Assembly (NCBI RefSeq): GCF_031583025.1
Contig: NZ_CP134062.1
Coordinates: forward strand, 3,906,001 to 3,970,000
Length of the DNA stretch: 64,000 nucleotides
DNA from: Mycobacterium sp. Z3061
GTDB taxonomy: Bacteria; Actinomycetota; Actinomycetes; Mycobacteriales; Mycobacteriaceae
Reading direction: 5' to 3'
Shown: positions 54,459 through 64,000 of the stretch, one piece after another
Numbering within the stretch: position 1 is the stretch's first letter
How the letters are laid out: every line of letters begins with the position of its first letter
Notes under the pieces: model-generated
The model's input: the letters and a program-made list of their open reading frames with translations, nothing else
The model's database searches: none
Told to the model about the DNA's origin: nothing
Position numbers and translations under genes: made by a program

Positions 54459-57400
54459 ATGGATTTCGCGAGGTTTCCGCCGGAGCACAATTCCTGGCGG
54501 ATGTTTGCCGGTCCCGGACCGAGCCCCATCCTGACCGCCGCGGCGGCCTGGCAGGGTCTTGGCGCGGAATTGCGTTCCTGCGCAGTGGCGATGTCCACGC
54601 TGACCTCCGGGCTGACCGGGTCATCCTGGCAGGGTGCGGCAGCCGCGGCGATGCTGGACGCGGTGGCGCCCTATGTGGGCTGGCTGAGCGGGGCGGCGGC
54701 GGACGCCGAGCAGGCCGCGACTCAAGCCCGGCTGGCGGCAGGCGCTTTCGAGGCCGCACGAGCGGCAACCGTACACCCGCAGATCATTTCGACGAACCGT
54801 GCCGCGCTCGTCCGACTCGTGACCTCGAACCCGCTCGGGCTGAACGCGCCGGCGATCGCCGCGATCGAGGCCGAATACGAGCAGATGTGGGCGCAGGACG
54901 TGTCCGCGCTGTTCGCCTACCACGGCGAGGCTTCGACCATCGCCGCGGCGCTGAATCCTTTCGCGCCAACGCGTTCGGGAAGTGCGGCCGCGGCCGCCGA
55001 CCCGCGCTTTGCGAACCTGGGCTTCGCCAACCTGGGCCAGGGCAACATCGGGCGCGCCAACATCGGGAACTTCAACCTGGGATCTGCGAACATCGGCAAC
55101 GCCAACATCGGCAGCGGAAACGTCGGTGACGGAAACCGTGGCCTGGCAAGCGTCGGCGTCGGCAACTTCGGGCTGGGAAACATCGGTGACCGCAATATCG
55201 GGTCCGGCAATGTCGGCGCCGGCAACCGGGGCTGGTGGAATGCCGGCAGCGCCAACGTCGGCTTCGCGAACGCCGGGAATTCCAACATCGGTTTCGCCAA
55301 CACCGGCAGCAACAACCTGGGCGTCGGGCTCACCGGCGACGGCGAGATCGGCTTCGGTGCAATCAATTCCGGCGCCGGAAATCTCGGGCTGTTCAACTCC
55401 GGCACCGGCAACGTCGGCCTGTTCAACTCCGGCACCGGCAACGTCGGCATCGGAAACTCGGGCACCGGGAACTGGGGCATCGCAAATCCGGGTGCCGGCA
55501 ACACCGGCACCGGAAACACCGGCGGCTACAACACGGGCTTCTTCAACGCGGGCAACGTGAACACCGGGCTGAGCAACACCGGCAACTACAACACCGGGTT
55601 GTTCAACGCGGGCAACACCAACACCGGCAGCTACAACTCGGGCGGCTTCAACACCGGCGGCCTGAACTCCGGCAATTACAACACCGGCTACTACAACAGC
55701 GGAAACGTCAACACCGGCGCCTTCATCCGCGGCAACTACAGCAACGGCCTCTTCGTCACCGGTGACAACCAGGGCCAGATCAGCGCCCACATCGCGATCG
55801 ACATCCCGACCATTCCCATCGACATCGCATCGAACAATCCGGTCAACCAGACCCTGGTGGTGGGCGGCCAGGACTGGACCATCCCCGGCTACAAATATCC
55901 CCTCACCTACTTCGCCGACGGCGCCTTCTACGTGGGACCCGTCGAGATCTCGTCGTCGACCCTCACGGCCCCGACGGTCACCGTGGTCATCGGCGGCCCG
56001 ACCACCTCGATCGGCGCCGCTGTCGTCGGCGCCCTGCAGGGCGGGACCATCGAAATCCTCGATATCCCAGCGGCTCCGGGGTTCGGCAACTCGACCACCA
56101 CCCCATCCTCGGGATTCTTCAACTCCGGCACCGGCGCGGTCTCCGGGTTCGCCAACACCGGCACCGACACCTCCGGCTTCCGCAACCAGGCCACCACCAC
56201 CGTCTCGGGCTACCGCAACGCCGGAACCCTGCAATCCGGCCTGGCCAACTACGGCACCACCGTCTCCGGCCTCTACAACACCGCCACCGGCCACGTCTCC
56301 GGAGCCCTCAACACCGGCACCAACCTCGCCGGCATCCTGCGCGACAGCACCACCGGCACCGCCATCAACGCCGGCCTGGCCAACACCGGCATCTACAACA
56401 CCGGCTTCGGCAACACCGGAAACCTCAACTGGGGCAACGGCAACCTCGGCGACCACAACCTCGGCAGCGGCAACACCGGCGACCACAACCTCGGCAGCGC
56501 CAACACCGGCACCCACAACATCGGCTTCGGCAACACCGGCACCGGCAACATCGGCATCGGCCTGACCGGCACCAACCAACTCGGCCTAGGCCCGCTGACC
56601 AACGGCACCAACAACATCGGCCTGTTCAACACCGGCACCAACAACATCGGCTTCTTCAACTCCGGCGACGGCAACTGGGGCATCGCCAACTCCGGCAACC
56701 ACAACACCGGCATCGCCAACCCCGGTAACACCAACACCGGCCTGTTCAACACCGGCACCAACAACACCGGCATCGCCAACACCGGCAACAACAACACCGG
56801 CCTGGCCAACACCGGTGACACCAACACCGGCAACTACAACCCCGGCCACCACAACACCGGACCCGCCAACCCCGGCAACTACAACACCGGCACCGCCAAC
56901 CCCGGCAACACCAACACCGGCCTGTTCAACACCGGCACCAACAACAACGGACTACTCTGGCGCGCCGACAACCAAGGCCAAACCGGCGCCTACTACGCGA
57001 TTCACGTCCCCGAGATCGCGTTGAATCTGACCACCACCATTCCGGTGAATGTGCCGGTCAGCGGCAGCTTCACGACCACCGTCTACCACGGCATCACGAT
57101 CGAAGACATCCCGTTCGGCACCACCGTCGCGCTCGGGCCCATCCCGGTGCTCGAGGGCACCGTCAACTCCCTCACCATTCCGCCCGTGTACGCGACCGGG
57201 CCCACCCCGGCGATTCAGATCGGAAACACCGACGGCTCCACCGTGATCGTCATACCGGCCTATGCCAGTCTCGGGCCTGCGGACCTGACACTAATCGACT
57301 TCGGCGGCGCTCCGGGATTCGGCAATTCCACGACCAGTCCGTCGTCGGGCTTCTTCAACTCCGGCTCTGGGGCCGCATCGGGTTTTGCCAACGTCGGCGC

Positions 57401-60400
57401 GGGCAGTTCCGGCTTTCGCAACTTCGCGTCGGGCGACGTATCGGGCTTCCGGAACGTCGGCTCGTTGTTGTCCGGTGTGGCCAACCTGGGCGACACCATG
57501 TCGGGCGTCGTCAACACCGGCGTCGGGTCGCCGGCTGATGTTTCAGGAGTGGCCAACTTCGGCACCGACATCGCCGGCTGGTACCGCGACAACGTCACGG
57601 GGACAACGTCATACAACCTGGGCCTGGCCGACGTCGGCTCGCTCAACGCGGGCTTCGGCAATGTCGGCGACTACAACCTCGGCGTCGGCAACCGCGGGGA
57701 CGTCAACCTCGGCGGCGCCAATGTCGGCAACCTCAACGCCGGCTTCGGCAACCTCGGCGCACACAACTTCGGTTCGGCCAACCTGGGTCAGCACAATATC
57801 GGCCGGGCCAACATCGGCGACCACAACCGCGGATTCGCTAACTGGGGCAACTTCAACAGTGGCATCGCCAACAGCGGCGACTTCAACATCGGCATCGCCA
57901 ACACCGGCAACAACAACATCGGCATCGGACTCACCGGCAACGGTGAAATCGGTTTCGGCGCACTGAATTCCGGCAGCGCCAACAACGGCCTGTTCAACTC
58001 GGGAACCGGCAACACCGGGTTGTTCAACTCCGGCACCGGCAATGTCGGACTCGGCAACTCGGGCAACGGCAACTGTGGGATCGGCAACAGCGGTCACCTC
58101 AACACCGGACTGCTCAACGCCGGCGACATCAACACCGGCGCCGTCAACACCGGTGCGGTCAACACCGGTTTCGGCAACGCCGGCGACTACAACTCCGGCA
58201 GCTTCAACACCGGCAGCTTCAACACGCTCGGCTTCAACCCCGGTTCCTACAACACGGGCCTGGCGAACACCGGCCACTACAACACCGGCGCGGCCAACGC
58301 GGGCAACGTCAACACCGGAGCGTTCATCGCCGGGAACTACAGCAACGGGCTGCTGTGGCGCGGTGACTACCAAGGGCTGATCGGTTACAGCTACACCCTG
58401 TCATTGCCCGACACCGCCATTCCGGTCGACGCCGGCATCACCATCCCGATCAACATCCCGGTCAGCGCAACCCTGGGCACCCTGACCGTCCAAGGCTTCA
58501 CCATCCCCAAATACACCGCCGACATCAACGTCCTGAGCACCGGAGAAACGCAGGCTCTGAGCGTCGGCCCGATCACGTTCGGCAATATCGCGATCTCCCT
58601 TCCCGCCATCGAGGTGACTCTCGGCGGGCCGACCACCGCCATCAGCCTGAACGGGACGGGTTCGATCGGTCCCGTCGTCATCCCGCTGATCGACATCCCG
58701 GCGAGCCCGGGATTCGGTAACTCGACCGGTGTCCCGTCGTCCGGCTTCTTCAACTCCGGCACCGGCAGTTCCTCGGGACTGGCCAACATCGGCGCCAACA
58801 ACTCGGGTTTCTTCAATGTCGGATCCGGCGGTGCCGGCATCTCGGGCGTCAAGAACGTCGGCGACCTGATCTCGGGCATGGCGAATCTCGGAAACACGAT
58901 GTCAGGCCTGTTCAACACCAGCACGCTGGACCTCAACACGGCAGCCGACATTTCGGGCGTGGCCAACCGAGGCAGCGACCTGGCCGGACTGTTCGGCGAG
59001 TTCGCGGTCTCGAACCTCGGCTTCGCCAACGACGGCAGCATCAACCTGGGCAGCGGAAACGTCGGCGACTACAACGTCGGCAGCGCAAACCTCGGTAGCC
59101 ACAACGTCGGCAGCGCGAATATCGGCAGCTTCAACCTGGGCTTCGCAAACCACGGGACGCACAACGTCGGCTCCGGCAACCTGGGTGAGCACAACTTCGG
59201 TGCCGCCAACGTCGGGGACCACAACCGCGGGTTCGCAAACGCGGGCGACCGCAACCTCGGTTTCGCGAACACCGGCAACGCCAATGTCGGCTTCGCCAAC
59301 TCCGGCGAGGGCAACATCGGCATCGGCCTGACCGGCAACGGTGAAGTCGGGCTCGGTGCGCTGAACTCCGGCACCGGAAATCTCGGGCTGTTCAACTCGG
59401 GCACCGGCAACGTCGGCCTGTTCAACTCCGGCACCGGCAACATCGGAATCGGCAACTCCGGCAACGTAAATCGTGGCATCGGGAATGCGGGCATCGGCAA
59501 CCACGGCATCGACAACGCCGGCAGCTACAACGCGGGCCTGTGGAATCCCGGCAGCGGCAACACGGGCATCGGTAACCCTGGTGACTACAACACGGGGGTG
59601 TTCAACGCCGGCACCGCCAACACCGGGCTGGCCAACCCAGGCAGCTATAACACGGGCAGCTACAACCTCGGCAGCGCGAACACCGGCGGCTTCAACTCGG
59701 GCGACTACAACACCGGTTTCGTCAACCCCGGCGGTTACAACACGGGTCTGCTGAACGCCGGCGACGTCAATACCGGTGCGTTCAATGCCGGCAACTACAG
59801 CAACGGGTTCTTCTGGCGAGGCGATTACCAAGGGCTTTACGGTTTCCACGCCGGCATCCACATACCCGAATTCTCGCCGCTGGACCTGGATTTCGAGATT
59901 CCGGTCAATATTCCCATCACTGTGGGACTCGCAGACGTCGTCGTCAATCCCGTTACCATCAAACCGATCACGATCAGCGTGCTGGGATCGTCGTATCTCA
60001 GCGTCACCTTCAGCACCATTTCCGTGCCGGCGATCACCGGAGTCCTGCCGGTCGTCACTGCCTCGATTGGCGGTCCGGACACCTCCATTCCGATCGCCAT
60101 CAACAGCGGAATCGGACCGATCGACATCACCTTCCTCGATATTCCGGCGGCTCCGGGGTTCGGCAACTCGACCACCACCCCGTCCTCGGGATTCTTCAAC
60201 TCCGGCACCGGCGCGGTCTCCGGGTTCGCCAACACCGGCACCGACACCTCCGGCTTCCGCAACCAGGCCACCACCACCGTCTCGGGCTACCGCAACGCCG
60301 GAACCCTGCAATCCGGCCTGGCCAACTACGGCACCACCGTCTCCGGCCTCTACAACACCGCCACCGGCCAGGTCTCCGGAGCCCTCAACACCGGCACCAA

Positions 60401-62999
60401 CCTCGCCGGCATCCTGCGCGACAGCACCACCGGCACCGCCATCAACGCCGGCCTGGCCAACACCGGCATCTACAACACCGGCTTCGGCAACACCGGAAAC
60501 CTCAACTGGGGCAACGGCAACCTCGGCGACCACAACCTCGGCAGCGGCAACACCGGCGACCACAACCTCGGCAGCGCCAACACCGGCACCCACAACATCG
60601 GCTTCGGCAACACCGGCACCGGCAACATCGGCATCGGCCTGACCGGCACCAACCAACTCGGCCTAGGCCCGCTGACCAACGGCACCAACAACATCGGCCT
60701 GTTCAACACCGGCACCAACAACATCGGCTTCTTCAACTCCGGCGACGGCAACTGGGGCATCGCCAACTCCGGCAACCACAACACCGGCATCGCCAACCCC
60801 GGTAACACCAACACCGGCCTGTTCAACACCGGCACCAACAACACCGGCATCGCCAACACCGGCAACAACAACACCGGCCTGGCCAACACCGGTGACACCA
60901 ACACCGGCAACTACAACCCCGGCCACCACAACACCGGACCCGCCAACCCCGGCAACTACAACACCGGCACCGCCAACCCCGGCAACACCAACACCGGCCT
61001 GTTCAACACCGGCACCAACAACAACGGACTACTCTGGCGCGCCGACAACCAAGGCCAAACCGGCGCCTACTACGCGATCACGGTGCCGGAGATCCCCGCG
61101 TACCTCACGGTCGATGTCCCGCTCAACATCCCAATGACGTTGAGCCTCAATGATATTCAAATCAACGCGGTCACCATTCCGAAGATCTCCTTCAGCGGCC
61201 TGGACGACGGTCTGGGCGGAGAGGTCGTCGGCTACATCGGCCCGATCAGTGTCTACGGCGCCGAGAAGGGCGACCCGATCCTCATCAGCTTCGGTGACCA
61301 GCCCGCGATCGCCATCAACGTCGGCAACCCGGACGGTTCGACGGTGTTGGGGCTCAACGCATCCGGCGGGGTGGGTCCCATCAGCATCCCGTTGGTCAAC
61401 GCACCCGCCGGGCCCGGGTTCGGCAACTCGACCACCACTCCGTCGTCCGGATTCTTCAACTCCGGCACCGGCTCCGCATCGGGTTTCGGCAACGTCGGCG
61501 TCGACAGCTCCGGCTTCCGCAACCTCTCGTCCGGGGATGTCTCCGGCTACCGCAACGCCGGCGCGCTGCAATCGGGTTTGCTCAACTTCGGCAACACCGT
61601 CTCGGGCATCTTCAACACCGCGGCGCCGGCCAACGTCTCCGGCATCGCCAACGTCGGCACCGACCTGGCCGGCATCTTCCGCGACGGCACCACCGGCACG
61701 GTGCTGAACGTCGGCCTGGCGAACGGCGGCCAACTCAATGTGGGCGCAGCCAATCTCGGCGACTACAACCTGGGCTTCGCCAACGTCGGCGACCTCAACG
61801 TCGGCAACGGCAACCTCGGTGACCACAACCTGGGCGGCGGCAACCTCGGTGATCACAACCTGGGCGGCGGCAACCTCGGCACGGGCAACATCGGATTCGG
61901 CAACACCGGCCAGGGCAACATCGGCATCGGGCTCACCGGTACCGGCCAAATCGGTTTCGGCCCACTGAACTCCGGCGGCGACAACGTCGGCCTGTTCAAC
62001 TCGGGCGACAACAACGTCGGCTTCTTCAACTCCGGTGACGGGAACTGGGGCATCGCAAACTCCGGCAACTACAACACCGGCCTGCTCAACACCGGCACCG
62101 CCAACACCGGCGTCGCGAACATCGGCAACTACAACACCGGGAGCTACAACGCCGGTTCCACCAACACCGGCAGCTTCAACCCCGGCAACTACAACACCGG
62201 GCTGTTCAATCCCGGCAGCTTGAATACCGGATTGTTCAACACGGGCAACTCCAACACCGGCCTGGCCAACGCCGGCAATGTCGACACCGGCGCCTTCATC
62301 ACCGGCAGCTACAGCAACGGCCTGTTGTGGCGAGGCGATTACCAGGGCCTGGCCTCCGTCGGCTACTCCTCGACCATTCCCGCGGTCCCCTGGCACTATG
62401 ACGTGAACGCGCCCCTCGAGGTACCGGTCACGGGCCACATCAACGCGATCACCCTCGACGAGTTCAACATCTCCGAGATCCCGATCAAGGTGCAGCTGCA
62501 GCAGACGGTGTGCTACCCGTGGTACGAGTACCCGTTCTACCGGTGCTCGACGGTGACCACAACGGTCTACAACGACAGCATCGGCGGCTGGACGATCAGC
62601 CCTACCACGCTGCTCTCGGAAACCGAGATAGCCGAAACCTTCGGCCAGACCTTCGATTTCCCGGGCAGCGGCACGGTTGGCCCCTACACCTTCGGCTTTG
62701 CCTACCAACAGAATCCGGGCTATTTCAACACCTCGACGGACCCGTCGTCAGGATTCTTCAACTCCGGCGGTGGGGGTGCATCGGGCTTCTTCAACTCCGC
62801 CGACGGCGCGGCGTCCGGCCTGTTCAATGACTTCGCGGACACCTCAGGACTCAGCAACGACGGAGGACCGGGGAACTCGGGCTACCTGAACGACGGCCGA
62901 CTGGCGTCGGGCATGGTCAATATCGGCGACACCCTTTCCGGTGTCGGGAACGTGGGCACCGAGCTGTCCGGATTCTTCAACAACTTCTTGTCGCGGTGA
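54459..62999 (+). CDS. Giant PPE-MPTR family protein (2846 residues)
   Basis: The protein has an N-terminal PPE domain (about 1-165; FPPEHNS and SSWQG), then a huge array of NxGxGNxG pentapeptide-type repeats. Six repeat blocks alternate with six non-repeat modules. Each module begins with an (F/W)-x-GDNQG/RGDYQG-like sequence (about 55740, 56950, 58350, 59810, 61030 and 62330) followed by IP-rich beta segments and a GFGNST..SSGFFNSG return. The protein is probably exported by ESX-5 and surface-associated. GGGAG lies before the ATG; a GTG codon immediately precedes it. Two of the repeat blocks are almost identical in DNA sequence. It is far larger than most PPE-MPTR proteins. Confidence 0.92.
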   Translation: MDFARFPPEHNSWRMFAGPGPSPILTAAAAWQGLGAELRSCAVAMSTLTSGLTGSSWQGAAAAAMLDAVAPYVGWLSGAAADAEQAATQARLAAGAFEAARAATVHPQIISTNRAALVRLVTSNPLGLNAPAIAAIEAEYEQMWAQDVSALFAYHGEASTIAAALNPFAPTRSGSAAAAADPRFANLGFANLGQGNIGRANIGNFNLGSANIGNANIGSGNVGDGNRGLASVGVGNFGLGNIGDRNIGSGNVGAGNRGWWNAGSANVGFANAGNSNIGFANTGSNNLGVGLTGDGEIGFGAINSGAGNLGLFNSGTGNVGLFNSGTGNVGIGNSGTGNWGIANPGAGNTGTGNTGGYNTGFFNAGNVNTGLSNTGNYNTGLFNAGNTNTGSYNSGGFNTGGLNSGNYNTGYYNSGNVNTGAFIRGNYSNGLFVTGDNQGQISAHIAIDIPTIPIDIASNNPVNQTLVVGGQDWTIPGYKYPLTYFADGAFYVGPVEISSSTLTAPTVTVVIGGPTTSIGAAVVGALQGGTIEILDIPAAPGFGNSTTTPSSGFFNSGTGAVSGFANTGTDTSGFRNQATTTVSGYRNAGTLQSGLANYGTTVSGLYNTATGHVSGALNTGTNLAGILRDSTTGTAINAGLANTGIYNTGFGNTGNLNWGNGNLGDHNLGSGNTGDHNLGSANTGTHNIGFGNTGTGNIGIGLTGTNQLGLGPLTNGTNNIGLFNTGTNNIGFFNSGDGNWGIANSGNHNTGIANPGNTNTGLFNTGTNNTGIANTGNNNTGLANTGDTNTGNYNPGHHNTGPANPGNYNTGTANPGNTNTGLFNTGTNNNGLLWRADNQGQTGAYYAIHVPEIALNLTTTIPVNVPVSGSFTTTVYHGITIEDIPFGTTVALGPIPVLEGTVNSLTIPPVYATGPTPAIQIGNTDGSTVIVIPAYASLGPADLTLIDFGGAPGFGNSTTSPSSGFFNSGSGAASGFANVGAGSSGFRNFASGDVSGFRNVGSLLSGVANLGDTMSGVVNTGVGSPADVSGVANFGTDIAGWYRDNVTGTTSYNLGLADVGSLNAGFGNVGDYNLGVGNRGDVNLGGANVGNLNAGFGNLGAHNFGSANLGQHNIGRANIGDHNRGFANWGNFNSGIANSGDFNIGIANTGNNNIGIGLTGNGEIGFGALNSGSANNGLFNSGTGNTGLFNSGTGNVGLGNSGNGNCGIGNSGHLNTGLLNAGDINTGAVNTGAVNTGFGNAGDYNSGSFNTGSFNTLGFNPGSYNTGLANTGHYNTGAANAGNVNTGAFIAGNYSNGLLWRGDYQGLIGYSYTLSLPDTAIPVDAGITIPINIPVSATLGTLTVQGFTIPKYTADINVLSTGETQALSVGPITFGNIAISLPAIEVTLGGPTTAISLNGTGSIGPVVIPLIDIPASPGFGNSTGVPSSGFFNSGTGSSSGLANIGANNSGFFNVGSGGAGISGVKNVGDLISGMANLGNTMSGLFNTSTLDLNTAADISGVANRGSDLAGLFGEFAVSNLGFANDGSINLGSGNVGDYNVGSANLGSHNVGSANIGSFNLGFANHGTHNVGSGNLGEHNFGAANVGDHNRGFANAGDRNLGFANTGNANVGFANSGEGNIGIGLTGNGEVGLGALNSGTGNLGLFNSGTGNVGLFNSGTGNIGIGNSGNVNRGIGNAGIGNHGIDNAGSYNAGLWNPGSGNTGIGNPGDYNTGVFNAGTANTGLANPGSYNTGSYNLGSANTGGFNSGDYNTGFVNPGGYNTGLLNAGDVNTGAFNAGNYSNGFFWRGDYQGLYGFHAGIHIPEFSPLDLDFEIPVNIPITVGLADVVVNPVTIKPITISVLGSSYLSVTFSTISVPAITGVLPVVTASIGGPDTSIPIAINSGIGPIDITFLDIPAAPGFGNSTTTPSSGFFNSGTGAVSGFANTGTDTSGFRNQATTTVSGYRNAGTLQSGLANYGTTVSGLYNTATGQVSGALNTGTNLAGILRDSTTGTAINAGLANTGIYNTGFGNTGNLNWGNGNLGDHNLGSGNTGDHNLGSANTGTHNIGFGNTGTGNIGIGLTGTNQLGLGPLTNGTNNIGLFNTGTNNIGFFNSGDGNWGIANSGNHNTGIANPGNTNTGLFNTGTNNTGIANTGNNNTGLANTGDTNTGNYNPGHHNTGPANPGNYNTGTANPGNTNTGLFNTGTNNNGLLWRADNQGQTGAYYAITVPEIPAYLTVDVPLNIPMTLSLNDIQINAVTIPKISFSGLDDGLGGEVVGYIGPISVYGAEKGDPILISFGDQPAIAINVGNPDGSTVLGLNASGGVGPISIPLVNAPAGPGFGNSTTTPSSGFFNSGTGSASGFGNVGVDSSGFRNLSSGDVSGYRNAGALQSGLLNFGNTVSGIFNTAAPANVSGIANVGTDLAGIFRDGTTGTVLNVGLANGGQLNVGAANLGDYNLGFANVGDLNVGNGNLGDHNLGGGNLGDHNLGGGNLGTGNIGFGNTGQGNIGIGLTGTGQIGFGPLNSGGDNVGLFNSGDNNVGFFNSGDGNWGIANSGNYNTGLLNTGTANTGVANIGNYNTGSYNAGSTNTGSFNPGNYNTGLFNPGSLNTGLFNTGNSNTGLANAGNVDTGAFITGSYSNGLLWRGDYQGLASVGYSSTIPAVPWHYDVNAPLEVPVTGHINAITLDEFNISEIPIKVQLQQTVCYPWYEYPFYRCSTVTTTVYNDSIGGWTISPTTLLSETEIAETFGQTFDFPGSGTVGPYTFGFAYQQNPGYFNTSTDPSSGFFNSGGGGASGFFNSADGAASGLFNDFADTSGLSNDGGPGNSGYLNDGRLASGMVNIGDTLSGVGNVGTELSGFFNNFLSR
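56070..57001 (+). repeat. Near-identical 932-bp internal repeat, copy 1
   Basis: It matches 60147-61078 at an offset of exactly 4077 bp with two mismatches (56105 A/G, silent; 56294 C/G, His to Gln). The match includes third codon positions. Flanking sequence diverges at once on the right (TTCACGTCCC versus TCACGGTGCC). Confidence 0.95.
60147..61078 (+). repeat. Near-identical 932-bp internal repeat, copy 2
   Basis: This is the second copy of 56070-57001, in the same frame (4077 bp is 1359 codons). It covers one block of the repeat array up to the start of the next non-repeat module. Gene conversion, recent duplication or misassembly could each explain it. Confidence 0.95.
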
Positions 63000-63098
63000 G
63001 CCGTGGACCTGTCTGATCCGGGTTTCACCGGAGCGAATTGGCGCCAGGCCGTTGTACATTTCGCAAAGGCAGTGTGCGCGGCTACGTTAGGTGACCCC

Positions 63099-64000
63099 AT
63101 GAGAAGCCCAGATATCGAGCAGGTCCTGCGCAGACAGCGGTTGCGGTCACTACAGGGCTCATCACTGCTTCGTGTCGGTGTTCTCGTCATCATGATCGTT
63201 GCGATGCTGATCGCCGGCGATCCCGCCCGGCTGCCGGCCAAGGCGTTGTTGCTGAGCATGTACGGCGTAGTCACCGTGGCCGCGCTGTTGGTCGCATTCC
63301 TCGGTCCTCATCATTTCGAAGACGACACCGCCTTGATGACACTGGGCCTGGCCGACGTCGCCACCGTCTTCGGTTTCAAATTGCTTTCGCCCGGCGGCTA
63401 CATGCCGCTGCTGATCATGGCTCTGTTGCCGCGCCTGGTGGCCGCCGAGTTGTCGCTGCGGCGCGCCGGAGCCGTATTGGCCGCCAGCCTCGCGGTGTTC
63501 ACCGCGTCGCTGCTGCAGGACCCGGTGATCATGCCGCGGGTCGGCGCCTGGGAAGTGGCGCTGATCGTGATGATGTACGGGTTCGTTTGTGCCACAGCAT
63601 TTTTGATGGTCATCTTCCGACTGCGCAACGTCGACGAGATGGCCCGGCTCACGACCTCCCGGGAAGAGTTGCTGGCTCAGACGATGACCGCCTCGCAGTC
63701 CGAGCGTCGCCAGATCTCGGAGTTCATCCACGACGGACCGCTGCAGGACGTGCTGGCGGCCCGTCGTGACCTCGCCGGGTTCCTGAAGGTCGCCCCGGAC
63801 GCGCCGCTGGAAGAGGCCCTGGACAGTCTGCGGGAAGCGTCACAGTTGCTGCGCGAAGCCACCTTTGAATTGCACCCGGCACTGCTGGAACAGGTGGGTC
63901 TGGCCGCGGCGGTGGACAAGCTGGTCTCGGTTGCCGCGGCCCGCTCCGGCATCGCGATCTCGACCGACATCGACTACCCCGACCCCGATCCGGTCGACCC
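63099..64000 (+). CDS. Sensor histidine kinase, N-terminal part (cut by window end)
   Basis: The frame is open from ATG 63099 to the end of the window (300 codons). Five or six membrane helices (about 25-175) form the sensor part. A signalling helix follows, then a HisKA_3-type phosphoacceptor motif SERRQISEFIHDGPLQD with His211 as the likely phosphorylated residue. The ATP-binding domain lies largely outside. Such kinases pair with NarL/LuxR-type response regulators, which would be expected just downstream. No strong ribosome site is visible. Confidence 0.85.
   Translation, partial: MRSPDIEQVLRRQRLRSLQGSSLLRVGVLVIMIVAMLIAGDPARLPAKALLLSMYGVVTVAALLVAFLGPHHFEDDTALMTLGLADVATVFGFKLLSPGGYMPLLIMALLPRLVAAELSLRRAGAVLAASLAVFTASLLQDPVIMPRVGAWEVALIVMMYGFVCATAFLMVIFRLRNVDEMARLTTSREELLAQTMTASQSERRQISEFIHDGPLQDVLAARRDLAGFLKVAPDAPLEEALDSLREASQLLREATFELHPALLEQVGLAAAVDKLVSVAAARSGIAISTDIDYPDPDPVD

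Noticed and set aside
54621..56579. Long minus-strand frames opposite the PPE-MPTR gene (also 58902-60656 and 61029-62708)
   Set aside because: The repetitive NTG/GNxG codons leave antisense frames free of stops. The products are monotonous Val/Ala/Gly/Asp strings.
55000..62330. CRISPR-like regular repeats in the PPE-MPTR region
   Set aside because: The periodicity is a coding pentapeptide pattern in one continuous open frame. There are no unique spacers of constant length.

Overview
The window is chromosomal DNA from a slow-growing, non-tuberculosis Mycobacterium. The evidence is high GC, GTG/TTG starts, leaderless promoters (TANNNT about 7 nt before the start codon), the complete Pup-proteasome gene set, mycothiol biosynthesis (mshC), and PE_PGRS, PPE and PPE-MPTR genes. 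Gene order follows the M. tuberculosis Rv2090-Rv2139 segment as I remember it, but several blocks are inserted or replaced. I cannot name the species.

Layout. 1-7.1 kb: end of a 5'-3' exonuclease gene, a DUF4333 membrane protein, helY, tatC, tatA and the DNA-damage regulators pafC and pafB. 7.2-15.2 kb: a block that splits pafA from pafBC and flanks pafA. It holds three GAF-ANTAR proteins, a small membrane protein, a CsbD-like stress protein with a strong hairpin on each side, a ferritin-like helical protein and a GAF/coiled-coil/PP2C (SpoIIE-type) phosphatase. 15.2-24.1 kb: a PPE gene with a basic C-terminus, then prcA-prcB-pup-dop, two Rv2113/Rv2114-type genes and mpa. 24.2-30.3 kb: a 34-codon upstream ORF, lppK, DUF503, trmI, a RecB-type nuclease, a RclA/MerA-like flavoprotein coupled to a DUF4126 membrane protein, hisG and hisE. 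30.3-38.8 kb: an E. coli-type metH, a PAC2 protein, an FAD monooxygenase, an SDR and mshC. 38.9-43.9 kb: a 1081-residue LuxR-type regulator divergent from an aldehyde dehydrogenase. 43.9-50.7 kb: cysQ, SCO1664- and DUF3090-family genes, a histidine phosphatase, uppP, a small conserved gene, lppL, DUF5703 and pyrD. 50.7-63 kb: a PE_PGRS gene and a 2846-residue PPE-MPTR gene, transcribed divergently. 63.1 kb to the end: the 5' part of a sensor histidine kinase.

How the genes work together. Pup, Dop, PafA, Mpa and PrcBA form one degradation pathway: Dop deamidates Pup, PafA ligates it to lysines, Mpa unfolds the tagged protein and PrcBA degrades it. PafBC controls the DNA-damage response and in familiar mycobacteria shares an operon with pafA; here it must have its own promoter. 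MshC and CysQ belong to mycothiol and sulfur metabolism, MetH to methionine, HisGE to histidine and PyrD to pyrimidines. The GAF-ANTAR/CsbD/ferritin-like/PP2C block looks like a signal-responsive stress module and is the best candidate here for an undescribed functional unit.

Data quality. A 20-base match to the Illumina TruSeq adapter lies inside the PE_PGRS gene at 53069-53088 and breaks its frame. A second frame break lies near 51516. A 932-bp stretch of the PPE-MPTR gene occurs twice with only two differences. The phosphatase gene near 13.78 kb appears to carry one extra base. The PE/PPE region should be treated as not fully resolved.
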